Shown one piece after another: positions 13,875 to 20,418 of a stretch of 21,727 nucleotides of DNA (its first letter is position 1; each line of letters begins with the position of its first letter). Origin of the DNA: a virus; the IMG/VR virus record IMGVR_UViG_3300005738_000021, positions 1-21,727 of that record, one strand, 5' to 3'. The translations under genes and the position numbers were made by a program. The notes under the pieces were generated by a model. It searched no databases and was not told the origin of the DNA. It saw only the letters and a program-made list of their open reading frames with translations.

Positions 13875-14246
13875 ATGTTAGAGATTACTCTAGCAGAACC
13901 AGACGACTTCCTAAAAGTTCGTGAGACATTAACACGTATCGGTGTCGCATCACGAAAAGAACAAAAACTATTTCAATCCTGTCATATCTTACATAAACAA
14001 GGACGATACTATATTGTCCATTTCAAAGAACTGTTTATGTTGGACGGTAAGAAAGCAAACCTAGAAGAAAGTGATGTGCAACGTAGAAATACTATTGCAA
14101 CATTGTTATCTGATTGGGGTCTGGTTGAAATACAAAATCCTAAGTCTGCACAAGATTGTGCTCCTCTAAGACAAATTAAAATCATTGGTTATAAGGATAA
14201 AGACGAATGGGAACTATGTCCTAAGTATAATATAGGAAATAAATAA
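13875..14246 (+). CDS. regA: translational repressor RegA
   Basis: The product follows T4 RegA (122 aa) almost end to end. MLEITLAEPDDFLKVRETLTRIG matches MIEITLKKPEDFLKVKETLTRMG, and QSCHILHKQGRYYIVHFKEL matches QSCHILQKKGLYYIVHFKEM. The end, WELCPKYNIGN, matches WKLVPKYTIGN. RegA binds start regions of early mRNAs (genes 45, 44, rpbA and others in T4) and blocks translation. The frame is open from a GTG at 13836, but the ATG at 13875 matches the T4 start exactly and has GGAG 10 nt upstream, so I use it. TAATG couples it to the next gene. Confidence 0.95.
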   Translation: MLEITLAEPDDFLKVRETLTRIGVASRKEQKLFQSCHILHKQGRYYIVHFKELFMLDGKKANLEESDVQRRNTIATLLSDWGLVEIQNPKSAQDCAPLRQIKIIGYKDKDEWELCPKYNIGNK

Positions 14247-14374
14247 TGGAACTCGGTAGTATTTGGAATGAACTATCCTATCTGGATGGTGTATTGTTTA
14301 CTATATGGATAGGTATATTGTATTATGGTAAGTGTCGTATAGACCACCATTTCAATAACAAAGACTGGAAATAA
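14246..14374 (+). CDS. small single-pass membrane protein (42 aa)
   Basis: The frame begins at the TAATG junction with regA (AGGA lies 8 nt upstream) and its stop shares a base with the next ATG at 14374. The product has a hydrophobic helix at about 14-27 (DGVLFTIWIGILYY) and a polar His/Asn/Lys tail (RIDHHFNNKDWK). The exact join on both sides supports expression. Function unknown; it resembles other tiny membrane proteins wedged between core genes in this window. Confidence 0.62.
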   Translation: MELGSIWNELSYLDGVLFTIWIGILYYGKCRIDHHFNNKDWK

Positions 14375-14937
14375 TGATTGGGTTTAAGAATCATCTAGAA
14401 GAGATTCGTAACAAAAAGTATTGGTGGACTAAAGTAGACGTGGACTATGATTGGACACGGATGATTCATCTTATTGATACTCACCCACAAAATCTTTATG
14501 ATTGGAATCGTGAGAAACAACGATTAGGTCTTAATGCTTTTCATTCTCGTCCTTCTGCACCTAGCTTCGCAAAAGAAGTTGTCAATGAAATGATAACAAC
14601 TTTTGTTGACCCTGCACCCAAGAAGTTTGAATACGAGAAAGGAGAACCACAAATAACAAACATTGCGTTTGTTGGATTTGGTCAATACTCTGGTTCGTAT
14701 CCAAGACATAAAGACAGTATGGATGTCTTCTTAGTTCAAGTAATCAATAAATGCAAAATAACTATTGGGTATACCGAAGAACCTACCGATGAAGATGAGA
14801 CTGTTATTATGCAGCCAGGCGATGCAGTTTATCTTCCCAGAGGAACGTGGCACCAACTTCAACCTGAAGTATCAAGAGTAACTTTCTCGTTTGCTTTTGA
14901 AAGTGACCCAGATTCCGACCCTGCAACTTTTTTATAA
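14374..14937 (+). CDS. cupin/JmjC-like putative Fe(II) oxygenase
   Basis: The C-terminal half of this 187-aa protein has the cupin pattern of JmjC-type enzymes. YPRHKDSMDVFLVQV supplies His112-x-Asp114, VIMQPGDAVYLPRGTWHQL supplies the PGD turn and the distal His160, and VSRVTFSFAF is the last strand. Together these give the HxD...H iron triad. JmjC-like proteins of this kind can be protein hydroxylases; the substrate here is unknown. The N-terminal 90 residues are unmatched to me. It is the last gene of the regA operon. A promoter and leader for hsp20 follow. Confidence 0.65.
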   Translation: MIGFKNHLEEIRNKKYWWTKVDVDYDWTRMIHLIDTHPQNLYDWNREKQRLGLNAFHSRPSAPSFAKEVVNEMITTFVDPAPKKFEYEKGEPQITNIAFVGFGQYSGSYPRHKDSMDVFLVQVINKCKITIGYTEEPTDEDETVIMQPGDAVYLPRGTWHQLQPEVSRVTFSFAFESDPDSDPATFL

Positions 14938-14944
14938 AAAAAAC

Positions 14945-14976
14945 TTGAAATATAAAAATTAATCCTTATATATAGT
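14945..14976 (+). promoter_or_regulatory. probable promoter for hsp20
   Basis: TTGAAA at 14945-14950 is followed by overlapping -10 candidates: TATATA at 14967-14972 (16-bp spacer) and TATAGT at 14971-14976 (20-bp spacer). A start near 14979-14983 would give a leader of about 55-60 nt with two hairpins. Confidence 0.55.
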
Positions 14977-14979
14977 ATA

Positions 14980-15031
14980 GGAAGTGCCGAAGGTCGGGCT
15001 TCCATATTAATCTTGCTAAAAATTTAGGAGA
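14980..15031 (+). promoter_or_regulatory. ROSE-like RNA thermometer in the hsp20 leader
   Basis: The first hairpin is GGAAGT (14980-14985) with GCTTCC (14998-15003), extended by CC/GG with one bulged G. The second hairpin holds the ribosome site: TCTT-G-CTAA (15011-15019) pairs with TTAGGAGA (15024-15031), G15015 bulged and loop AAAT. The core TTGCT opposite AGGA with a bulged G is the defining U(U/C)GCU/AGGA motif of ROSE thermometers that control small heat-shock genes in proteobacteria. Only 8 weak pairs hold it, so it should melt with mild heat. Confidence 0.62.
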
Positions 15032-15037
15032 AAAAAC

Positions 15038-15442
15038 ATGACTAATACACTATTCCCTCGCTCAGCATTTATTGGATTTGACCATCTATTGAATGAACTG
15101 GAATACGCAACTAAACACGCAAACGACCACTATCCACCTCACAACATTGTGAAGGTCAAGGAAGAAGAATATTTGATTGAAGTTGCAGTAGCTGGTTTTA
15201 CCGAAAGCGGTATTGACGTAGAGCAAAAAGAACGTTCACTAACTATTAGTGGACAGTATGAATCTAAAGACAGAGAAGTGATTCACCGTGGTATTTCTAC
15301 GAAATCATTCAAACGTCAATTTAGATTATCAGAGTATGTTCAAGTAACTGGTGCATCTCTCAAAGACGGTATTCTTGCAGTAACACTGAAGCTAGAAATC
15401 CCAAAAGAGAAGCAGCCTCGTAAAATTAAAATAAAATCATAA
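15038..15442 (+). CDS. hsp20: small heat-shock protein Hsp20 (alpha-crystallin family)
   Basis: This 134-aa protein has the alpha-crystallin domain at about residues 33-125. HNIVKVKEEEYLIEVAVAGFTESGIDVEQKERSLTISGQYE is followed by ISTKSFKRQFRLSEYVQVTGASLKDGILAVTLKLEIP and an IxI-like C-terminal tail (KIKIKS). It is IbpA-like and should hold unfolding proteins in oligomers. Hsp20 genes are common in marine T4-like phages, where a role in virion assembly or host stress has been proposed. The ribosome site AGGAG is 8 nt upstream and paired in the candidate thermometer. The 26-aa membrane peptide behind it probably shares its mRNA. Confidence 0.93.
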   Translation: MTNTLFPRSAFIGFDHLLNELEYATKHANDHYPPHNIVKVKEEEYLIEVAVAGFTESGIDVEQKERSLTISGQYESKDREVIHRGISTKSFKRQFRLSEYVQVTGASLKDGILAVTLKLEIPKEKQPRKIKIKS

Positions 15443-15456
15443 TTACGAGGAATATT

Positions 15457-15537
15457 ATGACAGACCAAGTAGTTGAACTTGGTTTCCTTCTAGCGACTAT
15501 GTTTTTCATGGCGTTAACACTGCAACCATTGTTCTAA
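15457..15537 (+). CDS. 26-aa hydrophobic peptide
   Basis: A good ribosome site (ACGAGGA, 7 nt upstream) precedes a 27-codon frame beginning MTDQVVELGFLLATMFF. The rest of the peptide (MALTLQPLF) is hydrophobic, so it is a single membrane helix with a short acidic N-terminus. It fills the space between hsp20 and a hairpin. Too short for codon evidence; the call rests on ribosome site, length of hydrophobic stretch and position. Confidence 0.48.
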   Translation: MTDQVVELGFLLATMFFMALTLQPLF

Positions 15538-15541
15538 AATA

Positions 15542-15574
15542 TATGGGCAGGGTCAAACCTGCCTATATACTCTT
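15542..15574 (+). terminator. hairpin after the hsp20 unit, possible weak terminator
   Basis: TATGGGCAGG (15542-15551) pairs with CCTGCCTATA (15558-15567) over 10 bp with one G-T pair and a GTCAAA loop. It is followed only by TACTCTT, a poor U run, so termination may be partial. It ends 7 nt before the next ATG, which has no visible Shine-Dalgarno. Confidence 0.45.
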
Positions 15575-16321
15575 ATGGCAGTAAAAGCATATATGATTGC
15601 GGATTTAAATAATCCCACCTCCGTCCGATATACCGAGATTGCAATAGAATCTTGGAAACCTGTATCCGAACTTGATATTGAAGTTATTCAATGTCATACT
15701 CCAGATACTATCGAAGTCCTAGAACAACTCTATAATTGGCAACCACTCTTACATCATATGCAAGACGGTAAAGAAAGTACTAAGAGTGAAAGGGCAGGAG
15801 ATATATCTCACTGGCAGTTAATCAGAAGACGTGCTAATAATAAAGGTCGTTTCTTTGTTATGGAACACGACTCATATCTACTTGACGCAGATGAATTTAA
15901 AAGACAGTTTGACTTTGGTATGAAACACGGATTAGATTATATGAATTGTGGACTCTTTATGTCCTGTTATTCATTCTCTCCAAGATGTGCAAAGTATATA
16001 AATGAATTGTTATTAGAAAAAGCGTTTCCCTTAAATGGTGGCCCGTATGGTTGTGTAGAGAGACTGGTAAAAACATTTTTAACTCACAAAAATAAAAATG
16101 ACCGAGAATATACTTTTCTTACTCACACTCCAAATGGAAAAGTAGAAGCAGGTCAGACTGCTCAAGACCTTTTTCACGTATATAACTTTCCATTAAACAA
16201 GTCCAAGTTTGAACTTGCGTCCACCCAAGTGATATCTAAGTCTCTTGGTATTACTCAAGACCACGATGGAATGCAAAGGAAACCGTGGGAAAGAAGTAAA
16301 TATTTTAAAATAATTGATTAA
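15575..16321 (+). CDS. putative glycosyltransferase (GT-A-like)
   Basis: The 248-aa product begins with a strand (VKAYMIADLNNPTSVRYTEIAIESW) like the start of nucleotide-sugar-binding folds. At 88-104 it has a strand followed by an acidic motif (GRFFVMEHDSYLLDAD), where Glu97-His98-Asp99 sits where GT-A enzymes carry DxD. MNCGLFMSCYSFSPRCAKYI and the Gly-Pro-Tyr-Gly segment further on fit the acceptor half of such proteins in marine phages. Donor and acceptor are unknown. No Shine-Dalgarno is seen before ATG 15575, which directly follows a hairpin. A strong promoter for an RNA unit starts 6 bp after the stop. Confidence 0.5.
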   Translation: MAVKAYMIADLNNPTSVRYTEIAIESWKPVSELDIEVIQCHTPDTIEVLEQLYNWQPLLHHMQDGKESTKSERAGDISHWQLIRRRANNKGRFFVMEHDSYLLDADEFKRQFDFGMKHGLDYMNCGLFMSCYSFSPRCAKYINELLLEKAFPLNGGPYGCVERLVKTFLTHKNKNDREYTFLTHTPNGKVEAGQTAQDLFHVYNFPLNKSKFELASTQVISKSLGITQDHDGMQRKPWERSKYFKIID

Positions 16322-16326
16322 AAAGC

Positions 16327-16355
16327 TTGACAAAGGTTGTTGTTTTTAGTATAAT
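16327..16355 (+). promoter_or_regulatory. perfect sigma70-type promoter for the RNA/tRNA region
   Basis: TTGACA at 16327-16332, 17-bp spacer, TATAAT at 16350-16355. No large gene follows for 430 bp, so it appears dedicated to the RNA at about 16362-16648. Confidence 0.85.
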
Positions 16356-16361
16356 AGTTGT

Positions 16362-16648
16362 ATTGGTTGGGAAGACGTGACCACTCGCCTAGGGAAGTTT
16401 GTTACTAGACGGTGAATAAGCGACTGACTCTATTACGAATGATTCACACACCATTGGTAGAGACGACAAAAAGTGGAAAAGTTAAAAAAACAAAACCAAT
16501 AGAGAACAAACTCAACGAGTCACAAATGAACAAGATGAAATGCGTGACAGCACATTGAGGCAAGTCTCCCCCCTAGGGGTTTGAGTGAAAGAACACACTG
16601 ATTAGGTGTCCCTCAAGTAGACTCAAATGCTGATGATGGGGGTTTTTT
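16362..16648 (+). ncRNA. unidentified structured transcript (~290 nt) with intrinsic terminator
   Basis: This stretch lies between a consensus promoter and a T6 run and holds no gene above 39 codons. Visible pairings are CGCCTAG with CTAGACGG (about 16385-16413), CTCTATT with AATAGAG (about 16428-16504), TTGAGG with CCTCAA (16555-16616), TTTGAGT with ACTCAAA (16580-16627) and an ACAC/GTGT inner hairpin. A C6 run (16568-16573) can pair with GGGG at 16576 or with GGGGG at 16638 before the U run. I tested it by eye against tmRNA, RNase P RNA, 6S RNA and common riboswitches and found no match. It also contains a 39-codon frame (16439-16558, Lys-rich, no Shine-Dalgarno), so a leader plus small peptide is an alternative. 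Confidence 0.5.
16568..16648 (+). terminator. intrinsic terminator of the RNA unit
   Basis: GGGGG (16638-16642) followed by TTTTTT (16643-16648) can pair with CCCCCC at 16568-16573, enclosing the TTTGAGT/ACTCAAA hairpin. The same C run can instead pair with GGGG at 16576-16579 (CCCCTAGGGG), so termination could be conditional. Read-through would reach the tRNA 6 nt downstream. Confidence 0.55.
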
Positions 16649-16654
16649 ATATCT

Positions 16655-16729
16655 GGCCCGTTCGTCTAGTGGTTAGGACACACGGTTTTCATCCGTGCAA
16701 CAGGAGTTCGACTCTCCTACGGGCTGCCA
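16655..16729 (+). tRNA. tRNA-Glu (anticodon UUC)
   Basis: A full cloverleaf can be drawn. The acceptor is GGCCCGT/ACGGGCT (one G-T pair at the end), and the D stem GTCT/GGAC encloses AGTGGTTA. The anticodon stem is CACGG/CCGTG with loop TTTTCAT (anticodon TTC), and the T arm is AGGAG/CTCCT with loop TTCGACT. The discriminator is G and CCA is encoded. It resembles bacterial tRNA-Glu (TTCGTCTAG...AGGACAC). It would read GAA, the main Glu codon in this AT-rich genome. The nearest promoter upstream is at 16327, with a terminator between. Confidence 0.95.
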
Positions 16730-16737
16730 ATTTTGTC

Positions 16738-16766
16738 TTGACATTCTTTGTATGTCCCTGTATAAT
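16738..16766 (+). promoter_or_regulatory. perfect sigma70-type promoter for gene 43
   Basis: TTGACA at 16738-16743, 17-bp spacer, TATAAT at 16761-16766, starting 8 bp after the tRNA. A GAGG ribosome site precedes the ATG at 16791. Confidence 0.88.
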
Positions 16767-16790
16767 GAACGTTAAATTATGAGGTAGTAA

Positions 16791-19256
16791 ATGAAATTCT
16801 ATACGTCTGTAGAAAGATTCGGTAACTCAATATTCTATCGTGGATATCAAGACGGAGAACGTATCAAGAAACGTGTTCCGTTCAAACCGACATTGTATGT
16901 CTCTGGTAAATCTGAATGGAAGACCCTTGACGGTAAACCAGTTGCACCAATATCCTTTGACTCTATGAGAGAGGCAACCGACTTTATAAAACAATACGAA
17001 CACGTTCCTACTATGCAAGTCTTTGGTATGAACAACTTTGTTAACCAATTTATCACTGAAACATTTCCTAATGATATTCAATTCAATCGTGACCAAATCG
17101 TTGTGTCCACAATTGATATCGAGGTTGCGTCTGACGAAGGATTCCCTGAACCAGACCAAGCAAACTATCCAATCATTTCTATTTGTACTAAGTCTAGTAA
17201 AGAAAACTATTTTCGTGTCTGGGGTCTAGGAGACTATACTCCAAATGAAAATACAATCTATAACAAATGTGAATCAGAATTACAACTGATTGATTCCTTT
17301 CTAAAGTATTGGCAGAACCACGGTTCACCTGATGTGGTGACTGGTTGGAACTCCAAAGGATTTGATATTCCTTATCTTGTTAACAGAACAAGAAAACTTA
17401 TTGGTGAAGAGTCGGTCAAACGATTCTCTCCGTGGGGTGTAGTCAATCCTCGTAAGGTTCGTGCAAACAAGTTTGGTATGACCGAAACTAATACCTATGA
17501 CATTATGGGTATCGCACAATTAGATTACTATGACCTGTTCAAGAAGTTTACTTACAATACCCTAGGTCAACAAGAGTCCTATAGACTAGACCATATTGCA
17601 AATGTAGTGTTGGGTGAAAGTAAACTCTCGTATGAAGAACACGGTAATCTACATACTCTTTATAAAGAAGACCACCAAAAGTTTATTGATTATAATATCA
17701 AAGACGTGGACTTGGTTGATAAGTTGGAAGACAAGTTAGGTATCCTGACTCTTGCAATGACTATGGCATATCGTGGTGGTGTAAACTATGAGGACGTTCT
17801 CGGAACTACATCAATCTGGGATAGTATCATATATCGTCTTCTTAATAATCAGAAGACTGTAGTTCCTCCAAAGATTGAGAAACCCAAAGGTGACTATGCA
17901 GGTGGTTATGTAAAAGACCCTCAAGTAGGTTCGCACGATTGGGTTACTTCTTTTGACTTGAACTCTCTATATCCTATGATTATTGTGCAATACAATATGT
18001 CACCTGAGACTGTTGTTGACGGTCTAGTGCATACTTCGGTAGAACATATGTTGCGTAAACAAACCGAACACGATGGTAAATATGCACTCGCACCTAGTGG
18101 TGTTCGTTTTACTAAAGAAAAAGAAGGTATCATTCCTAGTGTGATTCGTCAGTATTATTCTGAACGTAGAACTATCAAGAAAGAAATGCTTGAAGCACAA
18201 CAAGAATATGAGAAGACTCCGACAGGAGCATTGTCTAATAAGATTTCCCAATTGAACAACCAACAAATGTCTATCAAGATTCTTATGAATAGTCTTTATG
18301 GTGCATTGGGTAATAGGTGGTTTCGTTACTTTGACCAAAGAGTTGCGGAGTCCATTACACTAGCTGGTCAGTTGTCAATCAAATGGGCAGAACGTTCAGT
18401 CAACAGAGAGATGAACAAACTTCTCTCGTCAGACGATGTTGACTACGTGATTGCGATTGACACTGACTCGCTTTATATTAATATGGGTGAACTGGTTAAG
18501 AAGTTCAATCCCAAAGACCCAGTAAAGTTTCTTGATAAGATATCGTCCGAACACTTTGAGAAAGTTCTGAAACAAACCTATCAAGAACTTGCAGACTATA
18601 CTAGTGCCTATGTCAATCGTATGGAAATGGGTCGTGAGGTAATCGCAGATAAAGGTATCTGGGTTGCCAAGAAGAGATACATTCTCAATGTTCACAACTC
18701 TGAAGGTGTGCAGTTTGCAGAACCTAAACTCAAGATGATGGGTATCGAAGCAATCAAGTCTTCTACTCCTATGGTCGTGCGTGATAAAATGAAAGAAATG
18801 TTTCGTATAGTAGTCAACGGTACAGAATCAGAAACACAATCCTTTATCACTAAGTTTCGTAATGAGTTCAGTAGTCTTCCTGCCGAAGACGTATCATTCC
18901 CTCGTGGAGTTTCTGATATTGATAAGTGGTATGACCGCAAAACTATTTACAAGAAGAGTTGTCCGATTCACGTCCGTGGTGCATTACTATACAATCATCA
19001 CACCAAACAAATGCCTCGTTATGAAACTGTAAAGAATGGTGAGAAGGTAAAGTTTGTTTATCTTAAGACACCGAATCCTATCAAGGAAAATGTGATATCC
19101 TATCCAGTCAACCTACCACGTGAACTTGCACTAGATAAGTATATTGACTATGACAAGATGTTTGACAAAACATTCCTTGACCCACTTGAACCAATCCTGA
19201 GTGCGGTGGGGTGGACTGCCGAACCTCAGTCATCTCTGGAGGATTTCTTTGCATGA
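16791..19256 (+). CDS. 43: DNA polymerase gp43 (family B)
   Basis: The 821-aa replicative polymerase has a 3'-5' exonuclease domain with TIDIEVA (Asp109, Glu111), [15 protein letters not shown] (Exo II) and YNIKDVDLV (Exo III). The polymerase motifs are A ([10 protein letters not shown], 388-397), B ([16 protein letters not shown], 496-511) and C ([10 protein letters not shown], 554-563). T4 gp43 has 898 aa; this one is somewhat shorter but complete. The last residues (SSLEDFFA) resemble the clamp-binding tail of T4/RB69 polymerases, so it should dock on gp45. GAGG lies about 7 nt before ATG. The stop overlaps the next start (ATGA). In T4 gp43 represses its own translation; I see no clear operator hairpin in the short leader here. 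Confidence 0.97.
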   Translation: MKFYTSVERFGNSIFYRGYQDGERIKKRVPFKPTLYVSGKSEWKTLDGKPVAPISFDSMREATDFIKQYEHVPTMQVFGMNNFVNQFITETFPNDIQFNRDQIVVSTIDIEVASDEGFPEPDQANYPIISICTKSSKENYFRVWGLGDYTPNENTIYNKCESELQLIDSFLKYWQNHGSPDVVTGWNSKGFDIPYLVNRTRKLIGEESVKRFSPWGVVNPRKVRANKFGMTETNTYDIMGIAQLDYYDLFKKFTYNTLGQQESYRLDHIANVVLGESKLSYEEHGNLHTLYKEDHQKFIDYNIKDVDLVDKLEDKLGILTLAMTMAYRGGVNYEDVLGTTSIWDSIIYRLLNNQKTVVPPKIEKPKGDYAGGYVKDPQVGSHDWVTSFDLNSLYPMIIVQYNMSPETVVDGLVHTSVEHMLRKQTEHDGKYALAPSGVRFTKEKEGIIPSVIRQYYSERRTIKKEMLEAQQEYEKTPTGALSNKISQLNNQQMSIKILMNSLYGALGNRWFRYFDQRVAESITLAGQLSIKWAERSVNREMNKLLSSDDVDYVIAIDTDSLYINMGELVKKFNPKDPVKFLDKISSEHFEKVLKQTYQELADYTSAYVNRMEMGREVIADKGIWVAKKRYILNVHNSEGVQFAEPKLKMMGIEAIKSSTPMVVRDKMKEMFRIVVNGTESETQSFITKFRNEFSSLPAEDVSFPRGVSDIDKWYDRKTIYKKSCPIHVRGALLYNHHTKQMPRYETVKNGEKVKFVYLKTPNPIKENVISYPVNLPRELALDKYIDYDKMFDKTFLDPLEPILSAVGWTAEPQSSLEDFFA

Positions 19257-19423
19257 CCAAACCAATAAAAACTTACCACACTAATAAAATAACTGGTGGT
19301 GAAAAACAAAAAGTAATGAGAGGAACTAAAAGAAAGAAACGTAAATTATCTGATATGGAAACTTATTCTACTAATAAATGGGATTCTATGGTAGATAAAT
19401 GGATACAGGAAAACGAGAAGTGA
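19253..19423 (+). CDS. small basic protein after gene 43 (56 aa)
   Basis: The ATG at 19253 overlaps the gp43 stop and has GGAGG 10 nt upstream in the end of gene 43. The frame is open further upstream but inside gp43. The product is strongly basic in the middle ([15 protein letters not shown]) and ends with a Trp-rich acidic helix ([16 protein letters not shown]). This layout suits a small nucleic-acid-binding protein, but I recognise no family. Confidence 0.62.
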   Translation: MTKPIKTYHTNKITGGEKQKVMRGTKRKKRKLSDMETYSTNKWDSMVDKWIQENEK

Positions 19424-19424
19424 C

Positions 19425-19456
19425 TTGACTTTAGTTGACCAATATGTTATTATAAT
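19425..19456 (+). promoter_or_regulatory. promoter giving a leaderless mRNA for the PrimPol-like gene
   Basis: TTGACT at 19425-19430 pairs with TATTAT at 19448-19453 (17-bp spacer); an overlapping TATAAT lies at 19451-19456. The ATG at 19462 is 5-8 nt beyond the -10 box, so no ribosome site can be transcribed. Confidence 0.62.
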
Positions 19457-19461
19457 CCACA

Positions 19462-20418
19462 ATGAAATACTCACTTACATTATTTAAGAATACCTTTGAC
19501 AATAAGACTCATAGGAATATGGAGTTTGCGTCTTGGGATGAGTTCGTTAAATTGTTGGGTGAATTATATAATAACGAAGGAGAAAAAGGTGGAAGAAATA
19601 GTAGTCCTCTTATTAGTCCTGCTAGGTACGTCAGCGCTAGCACTCGGTCTAATAAAAATGTTCTGGCGTGGGGTGGTTGGGCTTGTCTTGACGTTGATGA
19701 TTATGTGGTACATAATGATTCCACTCGCAGTCCTGTTGAGTGCCTAACAGAACAGTTACAAGAAAATTATGGTCGGTTTGAGTATTTGTGTTATAACACT
19801 GCCTCGTCCAGACCTGAACAACCCAAGTTTAGATTGGTATTCCCATTGACCAGAGAAGTCAATAGTAAAGAACTACCACACTTTTGGTTTGCAATGAATA
19901 AACAGTTTGACGGATTGGGAGACGAACAAACAAAAGATTTATCACGTATGTATTATATCCCTGCACAATATCCAAATGCATACAGTTTCTTCTTTAGAAA
20001 CGAAGGTGTCAAACTAGACCCTGATATGTTAATGAACAAGTATTCGTTTGTTGAACCGCAGGGTAAAACATTTATGGACAGATTACCACCTGAATTACAA
20101 AAAGCAGTAATGGAACACCGTAAGAATTCCCTAGATAATACTGATATTACTTGGACATCATATCGTGATTGTCCCTTCTTCCCACGTAAGTTGGAACAAG
20201 AGTATCGTGCAATCACTAATACTGGTTGGTATCATAAGATGTATCAGATTATGATTGCGATAGCAGGTAATGCTGTAGCAAAAGGTTATCCTATCTCTGC
20301 AACTCAGATTGCACAAATGTGTGGTGAGTTGGATTTAGAGACTGGTAATTGGTATGAAAACAGACCCCTAAATAAAGAAGCAGATAGGGCATTAGAATAC
20401 ATTTACAGGAACGGTTAA
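19462..20418 (+). CDS. PrimPol-like (archaeo-eukaryotic primase superfamily) protein
   Basis: The 318-aa product shows a pattern seen in phage and plasmid primase-polymerases. GGWACLDVDDY at 71-81 is a hydrophobic-D-x-D motif, YNTASSRPEQPKFRLVFPLTREV at 111-133 resembles TxSHTPExPRFRLVIPL motifs, and DLSRMYYIPAQYP at 159-171 follows. The C-terminal third (about 230-315) is helical and could be a primase C-terminal helper domain. Likely activity is primer synthesis or a related replication step. The T4 primase gp61 is not in this window. The start at 19462 lacks a Shine-Dalgarno and seems leaderless. The stop overlaps the next gene (TAATG). Confidence 0.5.
   Translation: MKYSLTLFKNTFDNKTHRNMEFASWDEFVKLLGELYNNEGEKGGRNSSPLISPARYVSASTRSNKNVLAWGGWACLDVDDYVVHNDSTRSPVECLTEQLQENYGRFEYLCYNTASSRPEQPKFRLVFPLTREVNSKELPHFWFAMNKQFDGLGDEQTKDLSRMYYIPAQYPNAYSFFFRNEGVKLDPDMLMNKYSFVEPQGKTFMDRLPPELQKAVMEHRKNSLDNTDITWTSYRDCPFFPRKLEQEYRAITNTGWYHKMYQIMIAIAGNAVAKGYPISATQIAQMCGELDLETGNWYENRPLNKEADRALEYIYRNG
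19589..19747 (+). CDS. possible overlapping gene for a two-helix membrane peptide (52 aa)
   Basis: Inside the PrimPol-like gene, in another frame, a GTG at 19589 is preceded by a perfect AAGGAG 6 nt upstream. The frame runs 52 codons: two long hydrophobic helices (EEIVVLLLVLLGTSALALGL and GVVGLVLTLMIMWYIMIPLA) joined by KMFWR. The N-terminus is acidic, and the shape is that of small holin-like or toxin-like peptides. It may be a chance frame, because hydrophobic shadows are common; the ribosome site is what makes it worth listing. Confidence 0.25.
   Translation: MEEIVVLLLVLLGTSALALGLIKMFWRGVVGLVLTLMIMWYIMIPLAVLLSA

Noticed and set aside
16362-16648. tmRNA, RNase P RNA or group I intron
   Set aside because: No tRNA-like ends with GGTTC...CC or tag frame ending in LAA, no RNase P conserved blocks in order, and no intron core or interrupted gene around it.
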